NCBI GenBank assembly: GCA_001873585.1
Contig: MNZL01000113.1
Location: forward strand, 1-15,067
From: Rhodobacterales bacterium CG2_30_65_12
GTDB lineage: Bacteria; Pseudomonadota; Alphaproteobacteria; Rhodobacterales; Rhodobacteraceae
Direction: 5' to 3'
DNA length: 15,067 bases
Part shown: positions 1 through 6,755 of the stretch, in pieces
Position numbering within the stretch: the stretch's first letter is position 1
Layout: each line of letters starts with the position of its first letter
The notes under the pieces: generated by a model
The model's input: only the letters and a program-made list of their open reading frames with translations
What the model was told of the DNA's origin: nothing
Databases searched by the model: none
Translations under genes and position numbers: made by a program

Positions 1-1
1 T

Positions 2-139
2 GGCACCTACGAGTTCACCAATTACGCCACGCTCAAGCTCTGGGCGCCGCAGATGGTGGCGGTCGATGTGATCTGGGGCACATTGCTCACCGGGGTTTCG
101 GCATGGCTGGGCGTGTTGGCGGCGCGCGCCTTGGCATGA
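2..139 (+). CDS. C-terminal part of a DUF2177-type small membrane protein (5' end outside window)
   Basis: An open frame enters at the left edge and ends at TGA 137-139, giving 45 residues. They begin GTYEFTNYATLKLW and continue with a hydrophobic stretch (about residues 19-44) containing VDVIWGTLLTG. The 'TYxxTNxATLK' plus 'D(I/V)xWGTxL' pattern is what I associate with the C-terminus of DUF2177 predicted membrane proteins, which are short multi-helix proteins of unknown function. The last helix would lie in the inner membrane. Only the end is visible, so length, start and operon partners cannot be judged. The reading frame and stop are seen directly; the family call rests on recalled motifs. 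Confidence 0.7.
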   Translation, partial: GTYEFTNYATLKLWAPQMVAVDVIWGTLLTGVSAWLGVLAARALA

Positions 140-311
140 AGATGCGTCGAGGGCTTGCGCCCGCCGGGCTGAGCTCTTGCCGTGGCGGTGCATCCAGTCT
201 TCAGTCGTCACGAAGGATCGGTCGTCCGCGAGGCCTGTTGTCACGATGTCAGGCCGCGATAGGCGGCAAGAAAATCAAGTGAAACGGTCGTGAAACAATG
301 GAGGGAGGGCA
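140..311. other. Short intergenic region upstream of the ArsC/YffB-like gene
   Basis: This 172-base gap has no plausible gene. It contains an inverted repeat, GGCCTG (232-237) and CAGGCC (250-255), with a 12-base loop, and a purine-rich Shine-Dalgarno (GGAGGGAGGG) just before the next ATG. I see no convincing -35/-10 pair, although a promoter for the gene at 312 would be expected here. Confidence 0.4.
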
Positions 312-647
312 ATGAAGGTTTTTGGCATTTCCAATTGCGATACCGTTCGCGCGGCGATCAGGGCGCTCACGGCGGCGGGGCATGCGCCCGAGCTCGTTGA
401 TATTCGCCGCGACGGGTTAGGACTGGCTGATCTGGAGCGGTTTTTCGAGGCTTTCGGCGCGGCGCTGGTCAATCGGCGGTCGGCCACCTGGCGCGGACTG
501 TCCGAGGCGGAACGGGCCGAGCCGCCGGTGCGGCAGATTTCAGCCCATCCGGCGCTGATGAAACGCCCGGTTATCGAGGCGGATGGGCGGCTCACGCTCG
601 GGTGGGATGAGGTCGTGCAGGCCGAGTGGCTTGGCAAACCGGTCTGA
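312..647 (+). CDS. ArsC/YffB/Spx-family thioredoxin-fold protein
   Basis: This 111-residue protein has the family's usual small size. The N-terminus MKVFGISNCDTVRAA matches the 'YGIxNCDTVKKA' signature of the YffB branch of the ArsC/Spx superfamily, with one redox-type cysteine at Cys9. Further family landmarks are the 'DIRRDGL' segment (30-36), 'LVNRRSATWRGL' (52-63) and 'HPALMKRPVI' (79-88), whose Arg85 matches the conserved Arg-Pro of ArsC-like proteins. There is no second cysteine at position 12, so it is a one-cysteine form like YffB and unlike CxxC Spx. A strong GGAGGG ribosome site ends a few bases before ATG 312, which fixes the start. YffB-type proteins are suspected glutathione-dependent reductases, but their cellular role is not settled. 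It is probably cotranscribed with the gene at 684. Confidence 0.85.
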   Translation: MKVFGISNCDTVRAAIRALTAAGHAPELVDIRRDGLGLADLERFFEAFGAALVNRRSATWRGLSEAERAEPPVRQISAHPALMKRPVIEADGRLTLGWDEVVQAEWLGKPV

Positions 648-683
648 CGTGCCTATCTGAGCGGAACGCAACGGAGGGCGGAT

Positions 684-1052
684 ATGCGCAACGCGGCACT
701 GGTTCTGGGTATCATCGGCGGGGTGATCGGCATGTTTGTCGGCCTGTTCGGCTACGGTTGGACCTCACTCGTCGACCGTGAGCCCGACGTGGCCACGATC
801 TTTGGCAACTTCGACAATCCCGGGCTCGTGCGCGTTGTCTCGGTGGCCGCCCCGGTGCTGGCGATTGCCGGCGGCGCGATGGCCAAGGTGCGTGCCCTCT
901 GGGGCGGCGTGCTCCTGCTGGTTTCGGCGGTGCTGATGCAGCAAGCCTTCAGCTTCAACACGGCCACGATGTTTCCCATCGTGATGGCCGGTCTGGCCGG
1001 CCTTCTGGCGCTTGCGGCGGGCAAGCCGGACGAGCCCAAGGCGCATTTCTGA
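684..1052 (+). CDS. Small four-helix membrane protein, function unknown
   Basis: This 122-residue, strongly hydrophobic protein has likely membrane helices near residues 4-24, 50-67, 70-88 and 94-112. A short polar segment containing DREPD lies after the first helix, and the tail KPDEPKAHF is charged. The N-terminus 'ALVLGIIGGVIGM' resembles DUF4064-like small membrane proteins, but I would not assign a family firmly. GGAGGG lies 7 bases before ATG 684 and supports the start. The gap to the preceding gene is only 36 bases, so the two are probably transcribed together. A GC-rich palindromic repeat begins about 9 bases after the stop codon. No function can be inferred from the sequence. Confidence 0.75.
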   Translation: MRNAALVLGIIGGVIGMFVGLFGYGWTSLVDREPDVATIFGNFDNPGLVRVVSVAAPVLAIAGGAMAKVRALWGGVLLLVSAVLMQQAFSFNTATMFPIVMAGLAGLLALAAGKPDEPKAHF

Positions 1053-1060
1053 CCGCATCG

Positions 1061-1125
1061 CGCCCCCTTTTTCTTGGGCGAAATACTCCGGGAGGTCTGG
1101 GGGGCAGCGTCCCCCAGCCTTGTCG
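1061..1125 (+). repeat. GC-rich palindromic repeat, copy A
   Basis: This copy runs from the T-rich stretch CGCCCCCTTTTT through GGGCGAAATACTCC to the stem-loop CTGGGGG (1097-1103) / CCCCCAG (1111-1117). It matches the reverse complement of 1371-1446 almost base for base, apart from a short extra GC block in the other copy. It starts directly behind the stop codon of the membrane-protein gene. It could act in 3'-end formation or mRNA stability; the T run lies before the stem in this orientation, so it is not a classic intrinsic terminator. I recall similar short repeats behind genes in Rhodobacteraceae, but could not check this. Confidence 0.7.
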
Positions 1126-1140
1126 TTATTCAAGCCGGGC

Positions 1141-1318
1141 TCAGAAAAAGCCGAGCTTGCCCGGATTGTAGCTCACCGTCATGTTTTTCGTCTGCTGGTA
1201 ATGGTCGAGCATCATCTTATGGGTCTCGCGGCCGAAGCCCGATTGCGTGTAGCCACCGAACGCCGCATGCGCCGGGTCGGCGTGGTACTGGTTGAGCCAG
1301 ACACGCCCCGGTCTCGGT
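1141..1318 (-). pseudogene. Remnant of an NAD-dependent aldehyde dehydrogenase gene (C-terminal end only)
   Basis: Read on the minus strand to the TGA at 1141-1143, this stretch encodes GRVWLNQYHADPAHAAFGG, then YTQSGFGRETHKMMLDHYQQ, then TKNMTVSYNPGKLGFF. That is the C-terminal signature of class-I-like aldehyde dehydrogenases of about 500 residues (…TGRVWxNxYHAxPAHAAFGGYKQSGxGRETH…). Only about 55-60 residues remain. At the C run 1306-1309 the natural upstream residues (S-T-E-T-G) continue only if one base is removed, which suggests a frameshift; family similarity ends a few codons further on. No start codon, ribosome site, NAD-binding region or catalytic Cys/Glu is present within the gap, so this is a decayed or deleted gene. 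It sits between two inverted repeats. The surviving part is unusually well conserved, which suggests recent loss or an assembly or rearrangement junction. Confidence 0.85.
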
Positions 1319-1370
1319 CGAGCCGGGCTGCGGCAATATGGCATAAGATTTCGCGGGCGGGCGAGGGCCA

Positions 1371-1446
1371 CCAAGGCCGGGGGCGCTGCCCCCGGACCCC
1401 TCCCCCCGGACCCCCGAGCTATTTGCGGCCAAAAAAGGTGGCGCGC
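1371..1446 (-). repeat. GC-rich palindromic repeat, copy B (inverted relative to copy A)
   Basis: On the minus strand this begins directly after the thrS stop codon: CGCCACCTTTTTTGGCCG, then CAAATAGCTCGGGGGTCC, a GC block, and an 8-bp stem CCGGGGGC / GCCCCCGG (plus-strand 1377-1395) with a 3-base loop. It aligns with copy A in the same order, except for an extra block of about 11 bases that looks like a local duplication of GGGGTCCGGGG. Both copies therefore have the same orientation relative to the gene they follow. They may form 3' RNA structures that end or protect the transcript. Confidence 0.7.
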
Positions 1447-1447
1447 C

Positions 1448-3397
1448 TCAGCGCAGATCCGGCGCCAGCGCCTCGGCCGCGAGCGCCTCGACCACCTCTT
1501 CGAGGGCGAGCACCTTGCTGTGCTTGTCGCCAAGGCGGCGCATCGAGACGGTGCGCTCCTCCACCTCCTTCATGCCGATGGCGAGGATCACCGGCACTTT
1601 GCTCACGGAGTGTTCGCGGACCTTGTAGTTGATCTTTTCGTTGCGTACGTCGGCCTCGGCGCGCACGCCGCGCGCCTTGAGCGCAGTAACCACTTCGTGA
1701 ACGAAGCCATCGGCGTCGGACACGATCGAGGCCACCACCACCTGACGCGGAGCGATCCAGAACGGCAGGCGCCCGGCGTGCTCCTCAATCAGGATGCCGA
1801 TGAAGCGCTCGAAGCTGCCCAGCGTGGCGCGATGCAGCATCACCGGGCGGTGCTTGGCGCCGTCTTCGCCGATGTAATTGGCATCGAGCCGTTCGGGCAG
1901 GACGAAATCCACCTGCAACGTGCCAAGCTGCCAATCGCGGCCGATCGCGTCGGTCAGGACAAACTCGAGCTTCGGGCCATAGAACGCGCCCTCGCCGGGG
2001 TTGACCTCGAAGGTGTAGCCCGCGTGCTCGGTGGCCTGCGCCAGCGCGCGTTCGGCCTTGTCCCACACCTCGTCGGAGCCCGCGCGCTTGTCGGGCCGGT
2101 CGGAAAACTTCACCTTCCAGTCGTCGAAACCGAGATCGGCATAGACCTTGGCGAGAAAGTCGATGAAGCGCTTGGTCTCGCTCTCGATCTGGTCTTCGGT
2201 GCAGAAGATGTGGGCGTCGTCCTGCACAAATCCGCGCACCCGCATGATGCCGTGCAGCGCGCCGGAGGGCTCGTAGCGATTGCACGAGCCAAACTCGGCG
2301 ATTCTGAGCGGCAGATCGCGGTAGGACTTGAGGCCCTGGTTGAAGATTTGCACGTGGCCGGGGCAGTTCATCGGTTTGAGCGCGTTCACCGTTTTCTCGC
2401 GGGCATGCTCCTCGTCGACCTCGACGATAAACATGTTGTCCTGATATTTTTCCCAATGCCCGGATTGCTCCCAGAGCTTGCGGTCGATCACTTGGGGCGT
2501 GTTGACTTCGACGTAGCCACCCTTTTCCTGTTGCCGACGCATGTAGTCCTGCAGCGTGGTGTAGATGCGCCAGCCGTTCGGGTGCCAGAAGATCTGGCCC
2601 GGGGCCTCTTCCTGCAGGTGGAACAGATCCATCTCGCGGCCGAGCCGGCGGTGATCGCGCTTCTCGGCTTCTTCGAGAAAGGTGAGGTATTTCTTCAGCC
2701 CATCGCGGTTGAGAAAGCCGACGCCGTAGATGCGCTGGAGCATCGGGTTGTTGGAATCGCCGCGCCAATAGGCCCCCGCCACCTTCATCAGCTTGAAGGC
2801 GTCAGCGGGGATCTGGCCGGTGTTTTGCAAATGCGGGCCGCGGCAAAGATCCTGCCAATGGCCGTGCCAATACATCCGGATCGGCTGGCCGTCGTCGGGG
2901 ATCGCGTTCACCAGCTCGACCTTGTAAGGCTCGTTGTTGGCCTCGTAATACTTGATCGCGCGGTCGCGGTCCCAAACCTCGGTGGTTACCGGATCGCGGC
3001 GGTTGATGATCTCTTTCATCTTGGCTTCGATGGCGCCGAGGTCTTCCGGCGTGAACGGCTGTTCGCGGTCAAAATCGTAATACCAGCCGTTTTCGATCAC
3101 CGGGCCGATCGTCACCTTCACGCCGGGCCAGATCTCCTGCACTGCCCGCGCCATGATATGCGCCGCATCGTGGCGGATCAGCTCAAGCGCCTGGGCCTCG
3201 TCCTTCATCGTGTGAATGGCGATCTCGGCGTCTTCGGTGATCGGCCATTGCAGATCGTGATGCTTGCCGTTGACCGTGGCCGAAATCGCCTTCTTGGCCA
3301 GCGAATTGGAAATGTCTGCGGCCACGTCGGCGGGCGTCACGCCAGCTTTGAACGCTTTGGAATTGCCATCGGGGAAGGTCAGGGAAATCTGGGCCAT
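1448..3397 (-). CDS. thrS: Threonyl-tRNA synthetase
   Basis: This cytoplasmic class II synthetase charges tRNA-Thr with threonine using ATP. At 649 residues it has normal length. In order it shows a TGS domain (about 1-63), the editing domain with His76-x3-His80 and Cys185-x3-His189, the catalytic core, and an anticodon-binding domain from about 547. The three zinc ligands expected from E. coli ThrRS are present: Cys345 (MNCPGH), His396 (DDAH) and His522 (LHR). Motif 2 appears around FGSCNRYEPSGAL and motif 3 around TLGSFERF. The start MAQISLTFPDG (ATG at 3397) matches the family's N-terminus and has GAGGAG upstream; the open frame extends further but that extension has no homology. A candidate promoter lies at 3461-3489. 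A palindromic repeat follows the stop. The editing site is complete, so misacylated Ser-tRNA should be cleared. Confidence 0.98.
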   Translation of the reverse strand: MAQISLTFPDGNSKAFKAGVTPADVAADISNSLAKKAISATVNGKHHDLQWPITEDAEIAIHTMKDEAQALELIRHDAAHIMARAVQEIWPGVKVTIGPVIENGWYYDFDREQPFTPEDLGAIEAKMKEIINRRDPVTTEVWDRDRAIKYYEANNEPYKVELVNAIPDDGQPIRMYWHGHWQDLCRGPHLQNTGQIPADAFKLMKVAGAYWRGDSNNPMLQRIYGVGFLNRDGLKKYLTFLEEAEKRDHRRLGREMDLFHLQEEAPGQIFWHPNGWRIYTTLQDYMRRQQEKGGYVEVNTPQVIDRKLWEQSGHWEKYQDNMFIVEVDEEHAREKTVNALKPMNCPGHVQIFNQGLKSYRDLPLRIAEFGSCNRYEPSGALHGIMRVRGFVQDDAHIFCTEDQIESETKRFIDFLAKVYADLGFDDWKVKFSDRPDKRAGSDEVWDKAERALAQATEHAGYTFEVNPGEGAFYGPKLEFVLTDAIGRDWQLGTLQVDFVLPERLDANYIGEDGAKHRPVMLHRATLGSFERFIGILIEEHAGRLPFWIAPRQVVVASIVSDADGFVHEVVTALKARGVRAEADVRNEKINYKVREHSVSKVPVILAIGMKEVEERTVSMRRLGDKHSKVLALEEVVEALAAEALAPDLR

Positions 3398-3460
3398 ATC
3401 GGCTCTCTCCTCGTCGGTTTGGCGCCCACGAAACGCCCGGTTGCGGGTATGGTTTGCTCC

Positions 3461-3489
3461 CATTTGCCCGCCGCGCGTGGCGATGTCAA
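3461..3489 (-). promoter_or_regulatory. Candidate thrS promoter
   Basis: On the minus strand a perfect -35 box TTGACA (plus-strand 3484-3489) is followed after 17 bases by CAAATG (3461-3466), a weak -10 match. The location, about 65-95 bases before the thrS ATG, and the spacing are right for a vegetative promoter. I see no T-box or other leader RNA between it and the gene. The assignment is by consensus only. Confidence 0.4.
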
Positions 3490-3594
3490 CGCAAGCTGTG
3501 CAGACCGCGCCCGGCGAAAGCGCGCGCCCCGTCCAATGGCCCCTTTCCAATCCCCAGGCGTTGCGGCAGGATCGCGCCAAAACAGGGGGCAAGC

Positions 3595-4338
3595 ATGAGC
3601 GCGCCGAGCTATCACGACACGGCCGAAGGGCGGCGGATCGCCTATCATCAAACCGAAGGGCAGGGGCCCGGCGTGGTGTTCCTCGGCGGTTTCATGTCGG
3701 ATATGGAGGGCACCAAGGCGCTGGCGCTGGAAGCCTGGGCGCAGGCCCAGGGCCGGGCCTTTGTGCGGTTTGATTACTCCGGCCACGGGCAAAGCTTGGG
3801 CGCCTTCACCGAGGGCTGCATCGGCGATTGGGCGGCAGACGCGCGCAGCGTGATCGAGGCGCTCACGGATGGGCCGCAGGTGCTGGTGGGCTCGTCGATG
3901 GGTGGTTGGATTTCGGCAATTCTCACCCGCACTATTCCGCAAAAACTGGCCGGGTTTGTTGGAATCGCCGCAGCGCCGGATTTTACCGAAGACAGCATGT
4001 GGCGCGATTTTTCCGACGATGAGCGGGCACGGCTGATGGCGATGGGCGAGGTGCTTCTGCCCTCCGACTACGGCGATCCCTACCCGATCACGCGCCGTCT
4101 GATCGAAGACGGGCGCGCCCATCTCGTGCTGCGCACGGCCTTGCCGATGCCGTTTCCGGTGCGGCTGTTGCAGGGCACCGAGGATGAGGCGGTGGAGCGG
4201 CATGTGGCGCTCAGGCTGCTCGATCATATCGACGGACCCGACGTGCAGCTCACCTTCGTGAAAGGGGCCGACCACCGGTTTTCGACGCCTGCCTGCCTTG
4301 CGTTGGTGATGCGCGCGGTGGAAGAGGTGCTCGAATGA
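3595..4338 (+). CDS. Alpha/beta hydrolase, ABHD10-like (serine hydrolase/thioesterase)
   Basis: This 247-residue single-domain alpha/beta hydrolase shows an oxyanion-region motif GGFMSDMEGTKA (31-42), the strand motif RFDYSGHGQS (58-67), the nucleophile elbow GSSMGG with Ser101, the probable acid Asp197 (GTEDEAV) and His227 (GADHRF). The 'GTKA…RFDYSGxGxS…GPQxLVGSSxGGW' series closely resembles human ABHD10, a mitochondrial thioesterase/depalmitoylase; the bacterial substrate is unknown. No signal peptide is seen, so it should be cytoplasmic. I chose ATG 3595 (AGGGGG just upstream) over the longer frame starting at 3454, because homology begins there. It is divergent from thrS and overlaps the next gene by 4 bases (ATGA), indicating translational coupling. 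Confidence 0.9.
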   Translation: MSAPSYHDTAEGRRIAYHQTEGQGPGVVFLGGFMSDMEGTKALALEAWAQAQGRAFVRFDYSGHGQSLGAFTEGCIGDWAADARSVIEALTDGPQVLVGSSMGGWISAILTRTIPQKLAGFVGIAAAPDFTEDSMWRDFSDDERARLMAMGEVLLPSDYGDPYPITRRLIEDGRAHLVLRTALPMPFPVRLLQGTEDEAVERHVALRLLDHIDGPDVQLTFVKGADHRFSTPACLALVMRAVEEVLE

Positions 4339-5045
4339 GCGAGCCGATCCTGATGGTGCCCGGCATGATGAGCGATGCCCGGGTATTCGGCCCGCAGATC
4401 GAAGACCTGAGCCGGGATTACGCAATCCACCTCGCGCGGGTGACGAAGGCCGAGAGCATCCGCGAGATGGCCGCCGAGGCGATCCACCACGCGCCGGCGC
4501 GCTTTGCGCTCGTTGGCCACAGCATGGGCGGCATCGTGGCGATGGAAATCTTGCGCCGGGTGCCCGAGCGGGTGACGCGGATCGCGCTCATTTCCACCAC
4601 GCCCTTGGCTGAGACGCCCGAGCAGGCGGCCTGGCGCGAGCCGCAGATCGTCAAGGCGCTGGCGGGCAATCTTTTCGACGCGCTGCGCGGGGCGCTCCCG
4701 CCTGACAGCCTCGCGCCGGGGCCGGGGCGGGCGCGGGTGCTTGAGATCGTCGATGCGATGGCCGCCGATATTGGCGCGCAGGAGTTCATCCGCCAGTCGC
4801 GCGCGCTGCAGCGCCGGCCCGACGCGCAGAAAACCCTGCGCATGGCCCGCGCCCCTGCCTTGGTGCTCTGCGGCGGGCTCGACAAGCTCACGCCGCCACG
4901 CCGCCACGAGTTCATGGCCGAGCTGATCCCATACGCCGAGCTTGCGGTGATCGAGGAGGCCGGGCATTTGCCGACGCTGGAGACGCCCGTGAAGGTCATC
5001 CTTGCACTCAGGGCCTGGATGGACCTGCCGATGGTGCTGCGCTAG
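4335..5045 (+). CDS. Alpha/beta hydrolase, second of a coupled pair
   Basis: This 236-residue alpha/beta-hydrolase-fold protein has a complete catalytic triad: Ser63 in VGHSMGG (60-66), Asp183 in CGGLDKLTPP and His211 in EEAGHLPTLE. The N-terminal PILMVPGMMSDARVF places the oxyanion residues after the first strand. It is shorter than typical haloalkane-dehalogenase-type relatives and seems to have only a small cap (about 93-165). There is no signal peptide. It starts in an ATGA overlap with the ABHD10-like gene, so both proteins are probably made together. It resembles its partner only at the fold level, so a recent tandem duplication is unlikely. Its TAG stop shares the palindrome CTAG (5042-5045) with the stop of the convergent ABC permease. 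Ester or thioester hydrolysis is likely; the substrate is unknown. Confidence 0.88.
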   Translation: MSEPILMVPGMMSDARVFGPQIEDLSRDYAIHLARVTKAESIREMAAEAIHHAPARFALVGHSMGGIVAMEILRRVPERVTRIALISTTPLAETPEQAAWREPQIVKALAGNLFDALRGALPPDSLAPGPGRARVLEIVDAMAADIGAQEFIRQSRALQRRPDAQKTLRMARAPALVLCGGLDKLTPPRRHEFMAELIPYAELAVIEEAGHLPTLETPVKVILALRAWMDLPMVLR

Positions 5046-5893
5046 CTTTTGCGCTGAAACAGCACCATCACCAGCGCGAGCGTGGTTGAGCCCAGCATCA
5101 GCAGCAGCGAGACGGCGTTGAGCAGCGGCGTGGAGCCTTCCTTCAGCCGGTCAAACATGGCGATGGTCAGCGGCGCGTCGGAGCCGACCAGCATCAGCGT
5201 GGTGTTGAAGTTCTCGAAGCTCATCAGGAAGGCGACGACGAAACCGCCGATCAGCGCCGGTGCAAGGTAGGGGATCGTGACGGTGCGCACGGCGGTCATC
5301 CGGTTCGCGCCGAGGTTCAGCGCCGCTTCCTCCAACGTGCGGTCAAACTTCTGCAAGCGCGCCGCGATCACCAGCGTGACGATGGTGGTGATGAAGGAAA
5401 ACTGGCCGAGGATCACCAGCGTGAGCCCGGGGCGCAGCGCCTCGATATCATAGCCGATCCCATCCCACACCCCGTTGGCGACGGTGGAGGAAAATACCAG
5501 GATCGAGATGCCGAGCACGATTCCGGGGATCACCAGAGGCAGCAGCATCAGCACATAGAACAGCCCCTTGAAGCGGAACTCGTAGCGGTTGAACAGAAAG
5601 GCGTTGGTCGTGCCCACCACCACCGACAGAGCCGAGACGAAGACGGCGATAAAGCCCGAATTGCCGAGCGCGCGCAGGATCGGGCGTTCGTGAAACACGC
5701 CGATCATTGGCCGGGAATCGCCGAAAAACCACTCAAGCGTGAAGCCCTTCCAGGGCAGCGAGGGGAACTGGCTGTTGTTGAACGCAAACACGGCCACCAC
5801 AGTAAGCGGCAGCGCGAGGTAGAGGAAAAACAGCGCCACATAGGCCCGGTAGGCAATGCGGAAGGCGCGGGGTTGGCGGATTGAAGGTATCAT
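5042..5893 (-). CDS. ABC transporter permease, polyamine type (PotC/PotI-like)
   Basis: This 283-residue inner-membrane permease has about six hydrophobic helices, the first near residues 16-38 and others near 80-100, 110-137, 156-178, 207-230 and 257-278. The cytoplasmic EAA loop that docks on the ATPase is clear at 188-208 (EEAALNLGANRMTAVRTV then TIP). The order of features and the short N-terminus match the PotC/PotI class of spermidine/putrescine permeases. I chose ATG 5893, five bases after the stop of the upstream permease gene and behind a GGGG-rich site; an in-frame TTG at 5917 is possible but unnecessary. It is the last gene of the operon and converges on the hydrolase gene with overlapping stops. 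It would form a heterodimeric channel with the product of 5898-6755. Confidence 0.92.
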   Translation of the reverse strand: MIPSIRQPRAFRIAYRAYVALFFLYLALPLTVVAVFAFNNSQFPSLPWKGFTLEWFFGDSRPMIGVFHERPILRALGNSGFIAVFVSALSVVVGTTNAFLFNRYEFRFKGLFYVLMLLPLVIPGIVLGISILVFSSTVANGVWDGIGYDIEALRPGLTLVILGQFSFITTIVTLVIAARLQKFDRTLEEAALNLGANRMTAVRTVTIPYLAPALIGGFVVAFLMSFENFNTTLMLVGSDAPLTIAMFDRLKEGSTPLLNAVSLLLMLGSTTLALVMVLFQRKS

Positions 5894-5897
5894 CGCG

Positions 5898-6755
5898 TCA
5901 CCCCATCGTCTTTTCAAGCGTCTGGCCGGTGAGCTTCAGCGTGCCCCAGACGATGAGCGACGACAAGAACAGCAGCATGAAGCCGAAGGCTGCGCCAAGC
6001 TCCCAGTTGAAGCGCACGATGAACTGCGAGTAGATCAGCTCGGTGAACCACAAGCTGTCTTTCCCGCCGAGCATGGTCGGGGTGAGGTAGTTGCCAAGCG
6101 ACAGCATGAAAACGATGATCGAGCCTGAGACGATCCCCGGCATCGCGTGCGGAATGATGATCTCGCGCATGACCGAAAACCCGCTGCCGCCAAGATCATA
6201 TCCCGCCTCGATCACGCTGTCGTCGAGGCTTTCCATCGTGGTGATCAGCGGCACCACCATGAACAGCATCGAGGTGTAGACGAGGCCCACCATCATGGCG
6301 ACATCGTTGTAAAGCATTTCCACCGGCTGATCGGCGAGGCCGAGCCATTGCAGCAGGGTGGAAAACAGCCCGGTTTCGCGCAAGAGGATCATCCAGCCGA
6401 AGGTGCGCACCAGCTCCGAGACGTAGAACGGCACCAGCGTGAGCAAAAACAGCGCCGATTGCAGCCGGCCCTTGGCGATCTTGGCGATGTAGAACGATAC
6501 CGGGAAGCCGATCACCAGTGTGAGCGCGGTGGCGAGGATCGACATCATCGCTGTGCGCAGGAAGGTGACGAGGTAGAGCGGTTCGGTAAAAAAGGTGAGG
6601 TAGTTGGCAAGGCTGGTCTGGTATTCAGCCACGCCGATGCGCTCGCGGATCGACACCAGAAACATGTCGATATGCGGGATGACGATCAGCAGCCCGAGCC
6701 AGAGCACAAGCGGCGCGAACAGAAGGAAGAAGCCAAGTTTCGCCCCCGCCCGCAT
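5898..6755 (-). CDS. ABC transporter permease, polyamine type (PotB/PotH-like)
   Basis: This 285-residue inner-membrane permease has an N-terminal helix (about 8-28), a periplasmic segment, and further helices near 66-92, 100-125, 150-173, 205-228 and 254-274. The EAA loop lies at 182-202 (IEAGYDLGGSGFSVMREI then IIP). The segment PFYVSELVRTFGW (109-121) is typical of PotB/PotH permeases. Its ATG overlaps the stop of the ATPase gene by one base (TGATG), and the following permease gene starts five bases after its own stop, so all three are translationally coupled. It forms the other half of the membrane channel. Confidence 0.92.
   Translation of the reverse strand: MRAGAKLGFFLLFAPLVLWLGLLIVIPHIDMFLVSIRERIGVAEYQTSLANYLTFFTEPLYLVTFLRTAMMSILATALTLVIGFPVSFYIAKIAKGRLQSALFLLTLVPFYVSELVRTFGWMILLRETGLFSTLLQWLGLADQPVEMLYNDVAMMVGLVYTSMLFMVVPLITTMESLDDSVIEAGYDLGGSGFSVMREIIIPHAMPGIVSGSIIVFMLSLGNYLTPTMLGGKDSLWFTELIYSQFIVRFNWELGAAFGFMLLFLSSLIVWGTLKLTGQTLEKTMG

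Noticed and set aside
1097..1117. Hairpin CTGGGGG/CCCCCAG as an intrinsic terminator
   Set aside because: No T run follows the stem in either useful direction; it is better described as part of the repeat element.
1292..3598. A 768-codon plus-strand open frame antisense to thrS
   Set aside because: It lies opposite a fully conserved threonyl-tRNA synthetase, has low-complexity His/Val/Asp-rich composition and no recognisable domain. Long antisense frames are expected in GC-rich DNA with strong third-position bias.
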